Assembly: GCA_945893145.1 (NCBI GenBank)
Contig: CAMDDZ010000061.1
Coordinates: 1-33,568, forward strand
DNA length: 33,568 nucleotides
Direction: 5' to 3'
Origin: Rhodoplanes serenus
Lineage (GTDB): Bacteria; Pseudomonadota; Alphaproteobacteria; Rhizobiales; Xanthobacteraceae
Notes under the pieces: generated by a model
Database searches by the model: none
Seen by the model: the letters and a program-made list of their open reading frames with translations, nothing else
What the model was told of the DNA's origin: nothing
Program-made: the position numbers and the translations under genes
Part shown: piece after piece, positions 8,216 to 16,236 of the stretch
How the letters are laid out: each line of letters starts with the position of its first letter
Position numbering within the stretch: position 1 is the first letter of the stretch

Positions 8216-9052
8216 ATGGCGGACAAGGAACGCATCGGCATCGTCGGCATCGGCAGGATGGGGCTTTCGATGGCAAAACACCTGCTCAAGCACGGCTATC
8301 CGGTGGTGGCCTGCGATCACAACCCCAAGCAATGCGAGGCGGCGCGCGCCGCGGGCGCGGCAATTGCGGCGACCCCGGCCGAGGTCGGCAAGGCCGCGCG
8401 CTTCGTCATCATCGGGGTCGGCTACGACGACGAGGTGCTGGCGGTGATGACCGGCGATGACGGCCTGCTCGCCACCATGCAGCCCGGATCGGTGGTCGCG
8501 ATCTCATCCACCTGCGCGCCGGAATTCGCCAAACAGATGGACGAGACGGCGCGCCAGAAGGGCGTCGATATCTTCGATGCACCGATCTGCCGGGGCGCCA
8601 AGGCCGCCGACGACGGCACGCTGCTGGGCCTCGTCGGCGCCAAGCCCGACGTGTTCGCGCGCGGCCAGCCGATCTATGCGACGTTCTGCTCCGACATTGC
8701 GCATCTCGGCCCGGTTGGCGCGGGCCAGGTCGGCAAGGCGATGAACAACTACCTGCTCTGGGTGAACGGCATCGCGCTGATCGAGGCCGGCCGCTTGTGC
8801 GAGGCCAACGACATGGACCTCCTCAAGCTGCGCGAGGCGCTGCTGATGAGTTCGGGCGCCTCCGATGCCCTGAAAAGCTGGGACAACGTCACCTTCACCT
8901 GGGCGCTGAAAGACATGCAGATCGTGATGAAGATGGCCGACAAGGCCGGGCTGTCGCTGCCGATTGCCGGCGCGATCAAGGAGCTCGTCAAAGACGGCCG
9001 GCGCATCAAGGCCAGCAATGCGCCGGAATGGACGGGCAAGAAAGCGCGCTGA
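8216..9052 (+). CDS. 3-hydroxyisobutyrate dehydrogenase-like NAD(P)-dependent oxidoreductase
   Basis: A 278-residue beta-hydroxyacid dehydrogenase. The Rossmann motif GIVGIGRMGLSMAKHLL lies at the N-terminus. The substrate loop follows (the region with ISSTCAPEF, then FDAPICRGAKAADDGTL). The catalytic lysine is K174 in GAGQVGKAMNNYLLWVN. The C-terminal helical domain has SWDNVTFTWALKDMQIVMKMADKAG. The ATG at 8216 has AGGAG 6 bases upstream; an in-frame upstream start at 8189 is less likely. It should oxidise a short 2- or 3-hydroxy acid; the exact substrate is not readable. It is divergent from the GlcG-like and receptor genes, and its stop is only 3 bases from the end of the convergent WD40 gene. 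Confidence 0.92.
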   Translation: MADKERIGIVGIGRMGLSMAKHLLKHGYPVVACDHNPKQCEAARAAGAAIAATPAEVGKAARFVIIGVGYDDEVLAVMTGDDGLLATMQPGSVVAISSTCAPEFAKQMDETARQKGVDIFDAPICRGAKAADDGTLLGLVGAKPDVFARGQPIYATFCSDIAHLGPVGAGQVGKAMNNYLLWVNGIALIEAGRLCEANDMDLLKLREALLMSSGASDALKSWDNVTFTWALKDMQIVMKMADKAGLSLPIAGAIKELVKDGRRIKASNAPEWTGKKAR

Positions 9053-9055
9053 GCC

Positions 9056-12000
9056 TCACCGAATCTTATTGATTTCCGCAATGTCGGCGCGCGCCATCAA
9101 CGTGAATAGCGCGCCGGACAATTTTACCTGTGGCTCCTGACGATACTTCGACAGTTTTTCCGTCAGGTCGGGAAGATGCCGCCGCAAATAGGCGGCGAGT
9201 TCTCCGGTCGTGATATGACCGTCTGCGTTGGCGTCCGCCAGCGCAAACGCATCGAGCAGCACATAGGTAAAGATGCCGTGCCGTTGCGAAGCCTGAGGCG
9301 GATAGCCTTCCAGCGCATCCTTCACGTCGCTGGTGGCTGACAGAACGGTGCGGCCCATCGACTTGCTGAGTTTCTCGGCGGCCACGAGCTGCTGCGCGCC
9401 GCGAAAGGCGGAGCGCTCTTCGGCCGCCGAGCCGCTCTCGCAGGTGTCGTAGATCACCACCGATTTGAACGCGGGGATCAAAGTCAGCCACTGCTGCAGT
9501 TGATCCTGCCCAATGCCGGTTTCGATATCGAGGTCGCCGCCCTTGGTCCTCGCGTCATGGGGCAGGAAATAGTAGCGGCCGTTGTCGGTGATGCCGTGAC
9601 CGGCGACATACAGCACAAACACATCGTCGGCTTCGACCATGGCGCCCAGCCGCCTGAACTCGGCTTGAAGTTTTGGCTTGGTGACGTCGGCGTTGAGCAG
9701 CGGGCCGTGCACGAAAACGTCGTCGTAAATCTTCTTATCGGATTTGGACAACAGGAAAGCAGCCGCCACCGACCGGGCGTCGGCCGCGGCATAATTCAGC
9801 CGCCCGATATGCGGGTCGCGATAGTCGTTGACGCCGATGGCCAGCACATGCAGACGCGGCCTGGGCCTTGGGCCCGATGCATTCACCGTGACCGAAACCG
9901 CCGCCGGCAACGATGCCGCCAGATTGGCTTGGTTGTAGGCGACGACCTTGATCTCGCTCGTGCCGTCGGGCAGCGCGAGCTTTTGCGACACCTTCATCAC
10001 GGCGCCGTCGGCAGAACGCTGGACATCCTGCACGGCGCGGGTCACGTCGTTGACGCGCCACTCGATGCGTCCGATGCCGCCGCCTTTGTCCCGGCCGCGG
10101 TCGGCGAGGCTTGCCTCGACCGTGATGGCGCGCTCGCCGGTCTTGCTGTCGTTGCGTGGCGAGACGATCGCAAGATCGGGCGGCGCCTTGCTGGCAAGGA
10201 TAACGCCCAGATTGGTGTTGCGCGCCGCAGCCTTGACGCGCGCATTGATGCCGAGGTCCATGGACAGCTTCTGGCGCACCACATCGGGGCGATAAAGCTG
10301 CTGATAGAACTGGTCGATCGAATAGATATCGAAGCCCTGCACGGCGCTGAGCAAGTCCGCGCCTTTCGGTGACGCGTCGAAGAAGCCCTCGGGCGTGATC
10401 GTCAGCCACTCGCCATCGAGCGTCGCGACCGTCGTGGTCAACAATTCACCGGTGTCGGCCTGCCACAGCTTCATGCTGGCGCCGCTGCCGGAAAGCACGC
10501 GCGCGCCGTCCGGCGAAAACGTCAAACGGCCGACCGAACCGGAATGATTCTCGAAGCTCCGGATCAAACGGCCGGTGGCGACGTCCCATAGCTTGATCGT
10601 CTGGTCCTGTTGGCACCCCGAAATGAGGCGTTTGCCATCGGGCGAGAACGTGACCTCGCCGACCCACCCTTCATGCGCCTTGATGCGGCGAACCAGCCGG
10701 CCATCTTTGGCGTCCCAAATGTAAACCGTGTTGCCTTCGCTGCCCGAAGCAACGCGCGAGCCATCGCGTGAGACCGCAACCGACCCGACCAGGCCCGCGT
10801 GGCCCTGAAAGCTGCGGATTTGCCGGCCGTTCGCAGTGTCCCACAATCTTACTCGCCCCGCGGTGTTGAAGAGATCGCCAGTCACCATGCGTGCGCCGTC
10901 CGGCGAGAGTGCAACCGAATTGACCCAGCCGTGTTGCCACTCGAAGGTGCGGACGAGCCGCCCGTTCGCCGCGTCCCATATTTTCAGCACGGTCATCTGC
11001 TGCTGGCTGTGCCCGAAGCCGGGGCTTTGCGTCGAACGTCCCGGAGCGCCGGCAAACACGCGAGTGCCATCGGGTGAAAACGCCACCGCATAGGGAGAAT
11101 AGTCACCTTCGATGACGAGGCTGCGGATCAGCCGGCCGCTCTCCGCATCCCATAGCTTCACCGTCTTGTCGCCACCGCCCGAAACCACGCGCCCGCCATC
11201 GGACGACAACGCAACCGCGGAAACACCTTCGGCATGGCCCGCGAAATCCCGGATGGGTTGTCCGTTTGCCGCATTCCAGAGTTTGAGAGCATTTCCGTTG
11301 GCCGAGATCAGGCGGCCGCCGTCGCGCGAAAACACAACCGGGCCGAATCCGCCGGGACGCGTCTCATACAGGCGGATCAGGCTGCCGTTCGCCGGATTCC
11401 AAAGTTTCAGGATGCCCCGCTGGCCACCCGCAACCAGCTGCGCTCCATCGCGTGAGAACGCGATCGTAAAGATTTCCGCCTCGTCGCCCGGAAAGCTCCG
11501 CACCAGACGGCCGGTCGCCGCGTCCCATATCTTGACCGAATTGTCTTGGCCTTGGCCGTTCGCGGCCACCCGCGCGCCGTCGGGAGAAAAGGCCACTGAC
11601 TTGCCCGAGAGGGCGGTCGCGCCCTCCCCCAGCGCCACCATGGCGTATCCCGATTTGCCCTCAAAGCTGCGGATCAGACGCCCGCTCGCCACATCCCACA
11701 AATTCAGAGCCGTCTCATCGCCTGAGAGAATCGTTGCGCCGTTGGGCGAGAACGCCACCGCGGTGACTTCGCTGGAATGTCCCACAAACGTCCGGATCAA
11801 CCGCCCGGTCGCTGCGTCCCACAGCTTGACGGTTTTGTCGCCGCTGCCTGACAGCATCCGCGTGCCATCGGGCGAGAACGCCACCGCAAGCACCGTCTCA
11901 GAATGCCCATCGAGATTGCGGATCAGACGCCCGCTGGCGGTGTCCCCCAGTTTCAGGGTCGCGCTGCTGGTGACGGGTGCGTTCGCGGCCGTCGGTGACG

Positions 12001-12490
12001 ACTTCCATATCGCTGCCAGCGCACGCGTGCCGTCGGGCGACAGCGCCACCGAGCTGACTTCACCCGGATTCTCGAATGTGCGGATCAACTGACCGGTCGC
12101 AGCGTCCCACAGCTTTGCGGTTTTGTCCGAACCGCCCGACAGGACACGCAGGCTATCGGCCGAGAACACCACCGAGGTCACAATGCCGGCGTGCGCGACC
12201 CAACTGCGAATGAGACGCTCGCTGGCCGCATCCCAAATCTTGATGGTGCGGTCGAGGCTGCCCGAGACGATCAGCCGGCCGTTCGCGGAGAACGCAACCG
12301 ACATGATCGAGCCCGCATGGCCGAACTGCGGGACGATATCGACCGGCAGGCCAGATGGGCTCTGTGCCGCGACCTGAACGGATGCGGCGAGTTGTGCCGA
12401 GGTGCCGAGCGCGGTCGCGCCGAGCCAGCTCCGGGCCGGCAAACTTGCGGCAGTGCCGCCAATGCCTTTGATGAATTCGCGCCTGCGCAT
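9056..12490 (-). CDS. Tat-exported WD40-repeat protein with caspase-like (C14) domain
   Basis: A 1144-residue protein. The N-terminus MRRREFIKGIGG carries a twin-arginine motif and a hydrophobic stretch, so export by Tat is likely. Residues from about 45 to 650 hold 14 WD40 repeats (each ending near KLWDAATGRLIRSF), enough for two seven-bladed propellers. A linker (EWLTITPEGFFDASPKGADL) and a beta domain precede a caspase-like peptidase domain from about residue 880: HVLAIGVNDYRD, catalytic His965 in VAGHGITDNG and Cys1017 in YDTCESGS. An EF-hand-like loop, DANADGHITTGE (residues 1086-1097), follows. The ATG at 12490 is preceded closely by GGGGGAGG. Targets are unknown. Related WD40-caspase fusions act as proteases or signalling scaffolds in other bacteria, mostly uncharacterised. 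Confidence 0.92.
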   Translation of the reverse strand: MRRREFIKGIGGTAASLPARSWLGATALGTSAQLAASVQVAAQSPSGLPVDIVPQFGHAGSIMSVAFSANGRLIVSGSLDRTIKIWDAASERLIRSWVAHAGIVTSVVFSADSLRVLSGGSDKTAKLWDAATGQLIRTFENPGEVSSVALSPDGTRALAAIWKSSPTAANAPVTSSATLKLGDTASGRLIRNLDGHSETVLAVAFSPDGTRMLSGSGDKTVKLWDAATGRLIRTFVGHSSEVTAVAFSPNGATILSGDETALNLWDVASGRLIRSFEGKSGYAMVALGEGATALSGKSVAFSPDGARVAANGQGQDNSVKIWDAATGRLVRSFPGDEAEIFTIAFSRDGAQLVAGGQRGILKLWNPANGSLIRLYETRPGGFGPVVFSRDGGRLISANGNALKLWNAANGQPIRDFAGHAEGVSAVALSSDGGRVVSGGGDKTVKLWDAESGRLIRSLVIEGDYSPYAVAFSPDGTRVFAGAPGRSTQSPGFGHSQQQMTVLKIWDAANGRLVRTFEWQHGWVNSVALSPDGARMVTGDLFNTAGRVRLWDTANGRQIRSFQGHAGLVGSVAVSRDGSRVASGSEGNTVYIWDAKDGRLVRRIKAHEGWVGEVTFSPDGKRLISGCQQDQTIKLWDVATGRLIRSFENHSGSVGRLTFSPDGARVLSGSGASMKLWQADTGELLTTTVATLDGEWLTITPEGFFDASPKGADLLSAVQGFDIYSIDQFYQQLYRPDVVRQKLSMDLGINARVKAAARNTNLGVILASKAPPDLAIVSPRNDSKTGERAITVEASLADRGRDKGGGIGRIEWRVNDVTRAVQDVQRSADGAVMKVSQKLALPDGTSEIKVVAYNQANLAASLPAAVSVTVNASGPRPRPRLHVLAIGVNDYRDPHIGRLNYAAADARSVAAAFLLSKSDKKIYDDVFVHGPLLNADVTKPKLQAEFRRLGAMVEADDVFVLYVAGHGITDNGRYYFLPHDARTKGGDLDIETGIGQDQLQQWLTLIPAFKSVVIYDTCESGSAAEERSAFRGAQQLVAAEKLSKSMGRTVLSATSDVKDALEGYPPQASQRHGIFTYVLLDAFALADANADGHITTGELAAYLRRHLPDLTEKLSKYRQEPQVKLSGALFTLMARADIAEINKIR

Positions 12491-12587
12491 CGCCTCCCCC
12501 AAGGCTCAAATGCACGACAAAGATGGCCCCCAACCAAAGCGATTCTAGCGGACAATAACCGCCCCCGCTCCAGCGACCCGCCGAACG

Positions 12588-13649
12588 CTACGCCAGCGCG
12601 GGCTCGCGCTTGGTCGTCTTCTTGGCCGGCGCCGGATCGCGCAAATTCAAAATGCGCCGGGCGTTGTCGTAGAACAGCTTCTGCTTCTGCGCCGGCGTCA
12701 GCGTAATGTCCTCGATCAGCTTGAGGCACGGCGACGGATCCCAGCACGGGTAGTCGGTGCCGTACATCACATGGTCGATGCCGAAATAATCGATCGCGAA
12801 CTTGATGCCGGCGGAGTGCGGCGACACCGTATCGGTGTACATGCGCTTCATATAGTCGGTGACCGGCTTCGGCAGTTTCGCGGCCTTGGAGTTCTTGTCC
12901 ATGCGGCCGGCCTGGTACGGCAGCGCGCCGCCGGTGTGCGACATCACGATCTTCAAGTCCGGATGGCGCTCCATGGTGCCGGACAGGATCAGCCGCATCG
13001 CCGCGACGCTGACCTCGATGACGCGGCCGAGGCTCAAGTGCAGCGCACCGTTGTAGCCGTCGAGCATGTCCTGGAAGACCACGTCGGTCGGATGCAGGAA
13101 CAGCGGCAGGCCGAGCTTGGCGCAATGGGCATAGAACGGCTGGAGCCGCTCGGCATCGATGCGGGCGTCCTCGCCGACGCTGCCAGGGAGATTGACGCCC
13201 ATCAGGCCAAGCCGGTTCACCGCGTCGTCCACCACCTCGATGGCGACCTGGGTGTCCTGCAGCGGCACCGCGGCGCTGGCCCACAGCCGGCCGGGATATT
13301 TCTTCTGCGCGGCCGCCATCTCCTCATTCCACATGACCGCGTAATCACGCCCCTCGTCGAGCGGCATGTCGGAGAACGACACCGAGAACGGGCCGATCGA
13401 GCACACCACATCGACGCGATGACCGAGCTTGTCCATGTACTCGAACTGCTTGTCGAGATCGAACCACTCGGCCCAGGAATTAAGGTGCTGGCCGGCATCG
13501 GCGCTGCGCATGTAGTCGTAGCCGCCGCCGGAGAACCCGGTGTTGTTGTTCTTCTGATTAACGCGCGCCTTGGGATAATCCTTGCGCTTGCAGAGCTTGT
13601 CGAAGACCGATCGGGGCCACCAATGGAAATGCGAGTCGATGATGTGCAT
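12588..13649 (-). CDS. ACMSD-like amidohydrolase family protein
   Basis: A 353-residue metal-dependent hydrolase/decarboxylase of the amidohydrolase-2 family (PF04909). Metal ligands are visible: H7 and H9 in IDSHFHWW, H186 in FLHPTD, H238 in MSHTGGALPYQ and D299 in YGTDYPCW. This pattern is that of 2-amino-3-carboxymuconate-6-semialdehyde decarboxylase relatives, including gamma-resorcylate decarboxylases. The ATG at 13649 has AGGACA 7 bases upstream and puts the HxH motif at its usual N-terminal place. It probably decarboxylates or hydrolyses an aromatic-derived acid in the cytoplasm; the substrate is unknown. It lies 97 bases upstream of the WD40-caspase gene on the same strand and is divergent from the ArsR operon. 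Confidence 0.9.
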   Translation of the reverse strand: MHIIDSHFHWWPRSVFDKLCKRKDYPKARVNQKNNNTGFSGGGYDYMRSADAGQHLNSWAEWFDLDKQFEYMDKLGHRVDVVCSIGPFSVSFSDMPLDEGRDYAVMWNEEMAAAQKKYPGRLWASAAVPLQDTQVAIEVVDDAVNRLGLMGVNLPGSVGEDARIDAERLQPFYAHCAKLGLPLFLHPTDVVFQDMLDGYNGALHLSLGRVIEVSVAAMRLILSGTMERHPDLKIVMSHTGGALPYQAGRMDKNSKAAKLPKPVTDYMKRMYTDTVSPHSAGIKFAIDYFGIDHVMYGTDYPCWDPSPCLKLIEDITLTPAQKQKLFYDNARRILNLRDPAPAKKTTKREPALA

Positions 13650-13814
13650 GGAGCGTGTCCTGGGCGCGTATCTTGGGTGCATTCTGCCGCGCGGCTGACG
13701 ATTCAATGATTTTAGAGAGCGCGATGTTCCGGGTCAACGCAAGGGCCGCAGCCTAGGCCTGGTCTGGATTTTCAACAGGTTGCAGCAACCATACCGGCCG
13801 CGGGCCCTTGCATT

Positions 13815-13844
13815 TAGACATTTTCCTATTTAGGAAAATGTCTA
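13815..13844. promoter_or_regulatory. Perfect palindrome over ArsR start: candidate operator
   Basis: A 30-base palindrome with two perfect 14-base arms (TAGACATTTTCCTA and TAGGAAAATGTCTA) around TT. It covers the AGGAAA ribosome site, an ATG at 13838 and the first base of the ATG at 13844. AT-rich dyads of this kind are typical operators for winged-helix ArsR repressors, so autoregulation is the simplest reading. In RNA the same sequence would form a hairpin hiding the ribosome site. Confidence 0.7.
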
Positions 13845-14149
13845 TGAGTAGCGCCTTCAAGGCCATCGCCGCCGAACCGCGGCGGCGCATCCTCAATCAT
13901 CTGGCGGGCGGGCCGATGACCGTGAGCGAGATCGCATCGCATTTCGAGATGGCGACGCCCTCGATCTCCAAGCACCTCTCCGTGCTGAAGGAGGCCGGCC
14001 TCGTCCACGAGCAACGGCGCGGCCAGTTCATCATCTACAGCATCGCGGCCGACAACCTGCTCAACTCGCTGTACGGCTTCCTCACCCCGTTCTGTCCGCA
14101 CGCCCGCAAGATTTCGGCGCAGCGCAAGCGCGGAACCAAGCCAAAATGA
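13844..14149 (+). CDS. ArsR-family transcriptional regulator
   Basis: A 101-residue winged-helix regulator: FKAIAAEPRRRILNHLAGG (helix 1-2), MTVSEIASHFEMATPSISKHLSVLKEAGLV (recognition helix) and the wing EQRRGQFIIYSIA. The ATG at 13844 sits 7 bases after AGGAAA; ATG 13838 is an alternative. No CxC metal site of the ArsR/SmtB type is present in the recognition helix; a single cysteine lies in TPFCPHAR near the C-terminus, so metal sensing is uncertain. The stop overlaps the start of the next regulator gene as ATGA. It probably represses its own operon through the palindrome over its start. The downstream desaturase suggests control of membrane lipid genes; this is inference. Confidence 0.92.
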   Translation: MSSAFKAIAAEPRRRILNHLAGGPMTVSEIASHFEMATPSISKHLSVLKEAGLVHEQRRGQFIIYSIAADNLLNSLYGFLTPFCPHARKISAQRKRGTKPK

Positions 14150-14745
14150 CCAAACCCTCGCGCGCGCTCATGCAGGTCGTCGATTTTCTCGGCGAGCTTG
14201 GGCCACGTTGGGGTCTGCCCGCCGACGCCTGCCGGGTTCACGGCTATCTGTTCGTCTTGGCAAAGCCGGTCAGCGAGGCCGCGCTGCGCGACGCGCTGGG
14301 CCTCAACGCCAAGGCAACCGGCGAGGCGCTGGCCTGGCTCACGGATTACGGCATCGCCGAACAGACCCGCGATGGCGCGGGTGACGATTCTTGGCGCACC
14401 GACAGCGACCCCTGGGAGCTGATGGTGCGCGCGCTCAAGGAGCGCCAGCGGCGCGAGGTTGGCCCGGCGCTCGAGTTGCTGCGCGAAAGCAAACGCACAG
14501 CGCTCGCCGAAGGCAGCCAGCAGCGCGTCATTGCGGCGCAGATCGAGAAGCTGTTGCGGCTCGCCGAAGATCTCGCGGCCATCAACACGCAAGCGCAGCG
14601 GCTGTCGCCCAATACACTGCGGCGCATGATCGGGCTCGGCGGTATGGCGGCCCGCGTCATCGACCGGACTTTCGGCGGACGTGAAGAGGTCAGCCGCGAA
14701 CGCTCAGCAAATGCACGCCCCAGAAGTGAACGGCCCAAACGCTAG
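14146..14745 (+). CDS. GbsR/MarR-like transcriptional regulator
   Basis: A 199-residue protein with a GbsR-type winged helix at the N-terminus (FLGELGPRWGLPADACRVHG, YLFVLAKPVSEAALRDALGL, then a recognition helix with ATGEALAWLTDYGIAE), a helical middle region with repeated heptads (about residues 95-150, likely dimerisation) and a basic disordered tail (NARPRSERPKR). GbsR proteins are MarR relatives first known as choline-sensing repressors in Bacillus. The ATG overlaps the ArsR stop by four bases, so both regulators are made together. The desaturase gene begins 28 bases downstream. The effector is unknown. Confidence 0.85.
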   Translation: MTKPSRALMQVVDFLGELGPRWGLPADACRVHGYLFVLAKPVSEAALRDALGLNAKATGEALAWLTDYGIAEQTRDGAGDDSWRTDSDPWELMVRALKERQRREVGPALELLRESKRTALAEGSQQRVIAAQIEKLLRLAEDLAAINTQAQRLSPNTLRRMIGLGGMAARVIDRTFGGREEVSRERSANARPRSERPKR

Positions 14746-14773
14746 CGTCTCAGGAGACGCCCAGGAGACACCC

Positions 14774-15751
14774 ATGAGCGACGCCCAGGTGATCGGACAG
14801 GAAGCCTTCAAGGTCAATTCGCTGACCGGACTTGACCGCGCCAGCGCAATCGAGGGCGAGGTGGTGTGGGACCCGGTCCGCTCGATCTGGAACAGCGGCA
14901 TGTTCCTGGCCGCCGTCATTCTCGGCCCCCTCACCTTCACGTGGGGCGCCTTCGCGGCGTTCCTGGTGCTGGCCGGCGTCACGCTCTGCGCCGGACATTC
15001 GGTCGGCTTCCACCGCCGCCTCATTCATCGCAGCTTCGAATGCCCGAAATGGCTCGAGCGCACCCTGATCTATCTCGGCACCGCGGTCGGCATGGGCGGC
15101 CCGATCTGGACCATCCGGTTGCACGACAGCCGCGACTGGGCGCAGCGCCAGACGGATTGCCACTGGTTCCTCCGCCACGGCCAGCCGCTGCTGCTCGATG
15201 GCTTCTACTACTTGAACTTCCGGCTGAAGCTGAAGAACCCGCCGGGCTTTGCGCCCGGCCCCGGCATCGGCGACGACTGGTTCTACGTTTTCCTCCAGCG
15301 CACCTGGATGGCACATCAGATCCCGATCGCCATCGTGCTCTATCTGATCGGCGGCTGGCCCTGGGTGGTGTGGGGCGTGTGCGTGCGGGTTGCCGCCTGC
15401 ACCGTCATGCACTGGTACATTTCCCACTTTGCGCACACCGAAGGTCCGCAAGACTGGACCGTCGATGACGCCGTGATCCAGGCGCACAACGTGCCGCTGA
15501 TGGCGATCCCCACCATGGGCGAAAGCTGGCACTGCAATCACCACGCCTTTCCGAGCTCGGCGCGGCACGGTCTCTATCCGGGCCAGATCGACCTCGGCTA
15601 CCGCTTCATCCAATTGCTCGAAATGCTGGGGCTGGCATGGAACGTCAAACTGCCCGCCAACCTGCCGCCGCGGCCGGGCATCAGCCCGGTGACGGAACGC
15701 GCCTTGAGCGCGACGGCGCCCGGCCAAGCCGAACTTTTGCGCCAACATTGA
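14774..15751 (+). CDS. Fatty acid desaturase (acyl-CoA/acyl-lipid delta-9 type)
   Basis: A 325-residue membrane di-iron desaturase (PF00487). Four hydrophobic helices are visible. Box 1 is H80-R-R-L-I-H85 after GHSVGF; box 3 is H253-C-N-H256-H257 in GESWHCNHHAFP. The second box is not the usual HxxHH: at that place stands RLHDSRDWAQRQTDCHWF (H117). The ATG at 14774 has AGGAG 6 bases upstream; an earlier in-frame start would overlap the regulator gene. It would insert a double bond into membrane acyl chains using a ferredoxin or cytochrome partner that is not encoded nearby. The COQ4-like gene follows after 8 bases, so the two are coupled. Confidence 0.9.
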   Translation: MSDAQVIGQEAFKVNSLTGLDRASAIEGEVVWDPVRSIWNSGMFLAAVILGPLTFTWGAFAAFLVLAGVTLCAGHSVGFHRRLIHRSFECPKWLERTLIYLGTAVGMGGPIWTIRLHDSRDWAQRQTDCHWFLRHGQPLLLDGFYYLNFRLKLKNPPGFAPGPGIGDDWFYVFLQRTWMAHQIPIAIVLYLIGGWPWVVWGVCVRVAACTVMHWYISHFAHTEGPQDWTVDDAVIQAHNVPLMAIPTMGESWHCNHHAFPSSARHGLYPGQIDLGYRFIQLLEMLGLAWNVKLPANLPPRPGISPVTERALSATAPGQAELLRQH

Positions 15752-15759
15752 GCGCGAGG

Positions 15760-16236
15760 ATGAACGATCCCACGCTCGGCGAAGCGCTCTCCGCGTTCCG
15801 GCAACAGCATGGCCTCGCGGATGACGAAGCCGCGCGGCCGTCGTGGACCTGCCAGCTCGGGCCACTCACGCTGCGGCTGCCGAACTTCCGCTGGCGGCGG
15901 CGCGCCATCCTGGCGCACGACCTGCATCATGTGCTGACCGGCACGCCGTGCAACATGCGCGGCGAGTGTCTGATGGCGGCCTGGGAGTTCGGCGCCGGCC
16001 GGATGCCGCATTGGGCCGCGGCCCTGTTCTGCCTGCCGCTGGCGCTGATCGGATTGCTCTGGTCGCCGCGCCGCACCTGGCGCGCCTACCGCAACGGCTG
16101 CGGTTCGCGCAGCTTGCATCGCTGTGAAACGATCGAAACATTGCTGGAACTGCCGTTGTGGCAGGCGCGGGACGAGATCATTGGCGCGCGAAGGCGTGAT
16201 CAGGTGCCGTACGAGATGAAGGCCTTGATTCGCTGA
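15760..16236 (+). CDS. Short COQ4-like protein
   Basis: A 158-residue protein with the HDxxHx11E zinc motif of COQ4: H53, D54, H57 and E69 in AHDLHHVLTG followed by NMRGECLMAAWEFGAG. A hydrophobic segment (AAALFCLPLALIGLLW, about residues 86-101) suggests membrane contact, and a C-terminal WQARDEIIGARRRDQVPYEMKAL helix follows. Yeast and human COQ4 (roughly 265-335 residues) are needed for ubiquinone synthesis and have been linked to oxidative decarboxylation of the ring; this protein is much shorter. The ATG at 15760 follows GCGAGGA and lies 8 bases after the desaturase stop. The last 37 bases overlap the convergent lipoprotein gene. The family call rests mainly on the motif and its context. 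Confidence 0.7.
   Translation: MNDPTLGEALSAFRQQHGLADDEAARPSWTCQLGPLTLRLPNFRWRRRAILAHDLHHVLTGTPCNMRGECLMAAWEFGAGRMPHWAAALFCLPLALIGLLWSPRRTWRAYRNGCGSRSLHRCETIETLLELPLWQARDEIIGARRRDQVPYEMKALIR

Noticed and set aside
9500..10372. 290-codon plus-strand open frame inside the WD40-caspase gene
   Set aside because: Antisense to a continuous caspase domain with intact catalytic residues; no ribosome site or family signal.
10440..12380. Regular repeats that could be mistaken for a CRISPR or satellite array
   Set aside because: The period of about 125-140 bases matches WD40 units in one reading frame, with divergence at silent sites; there are no short constant repeats with unique spacers.
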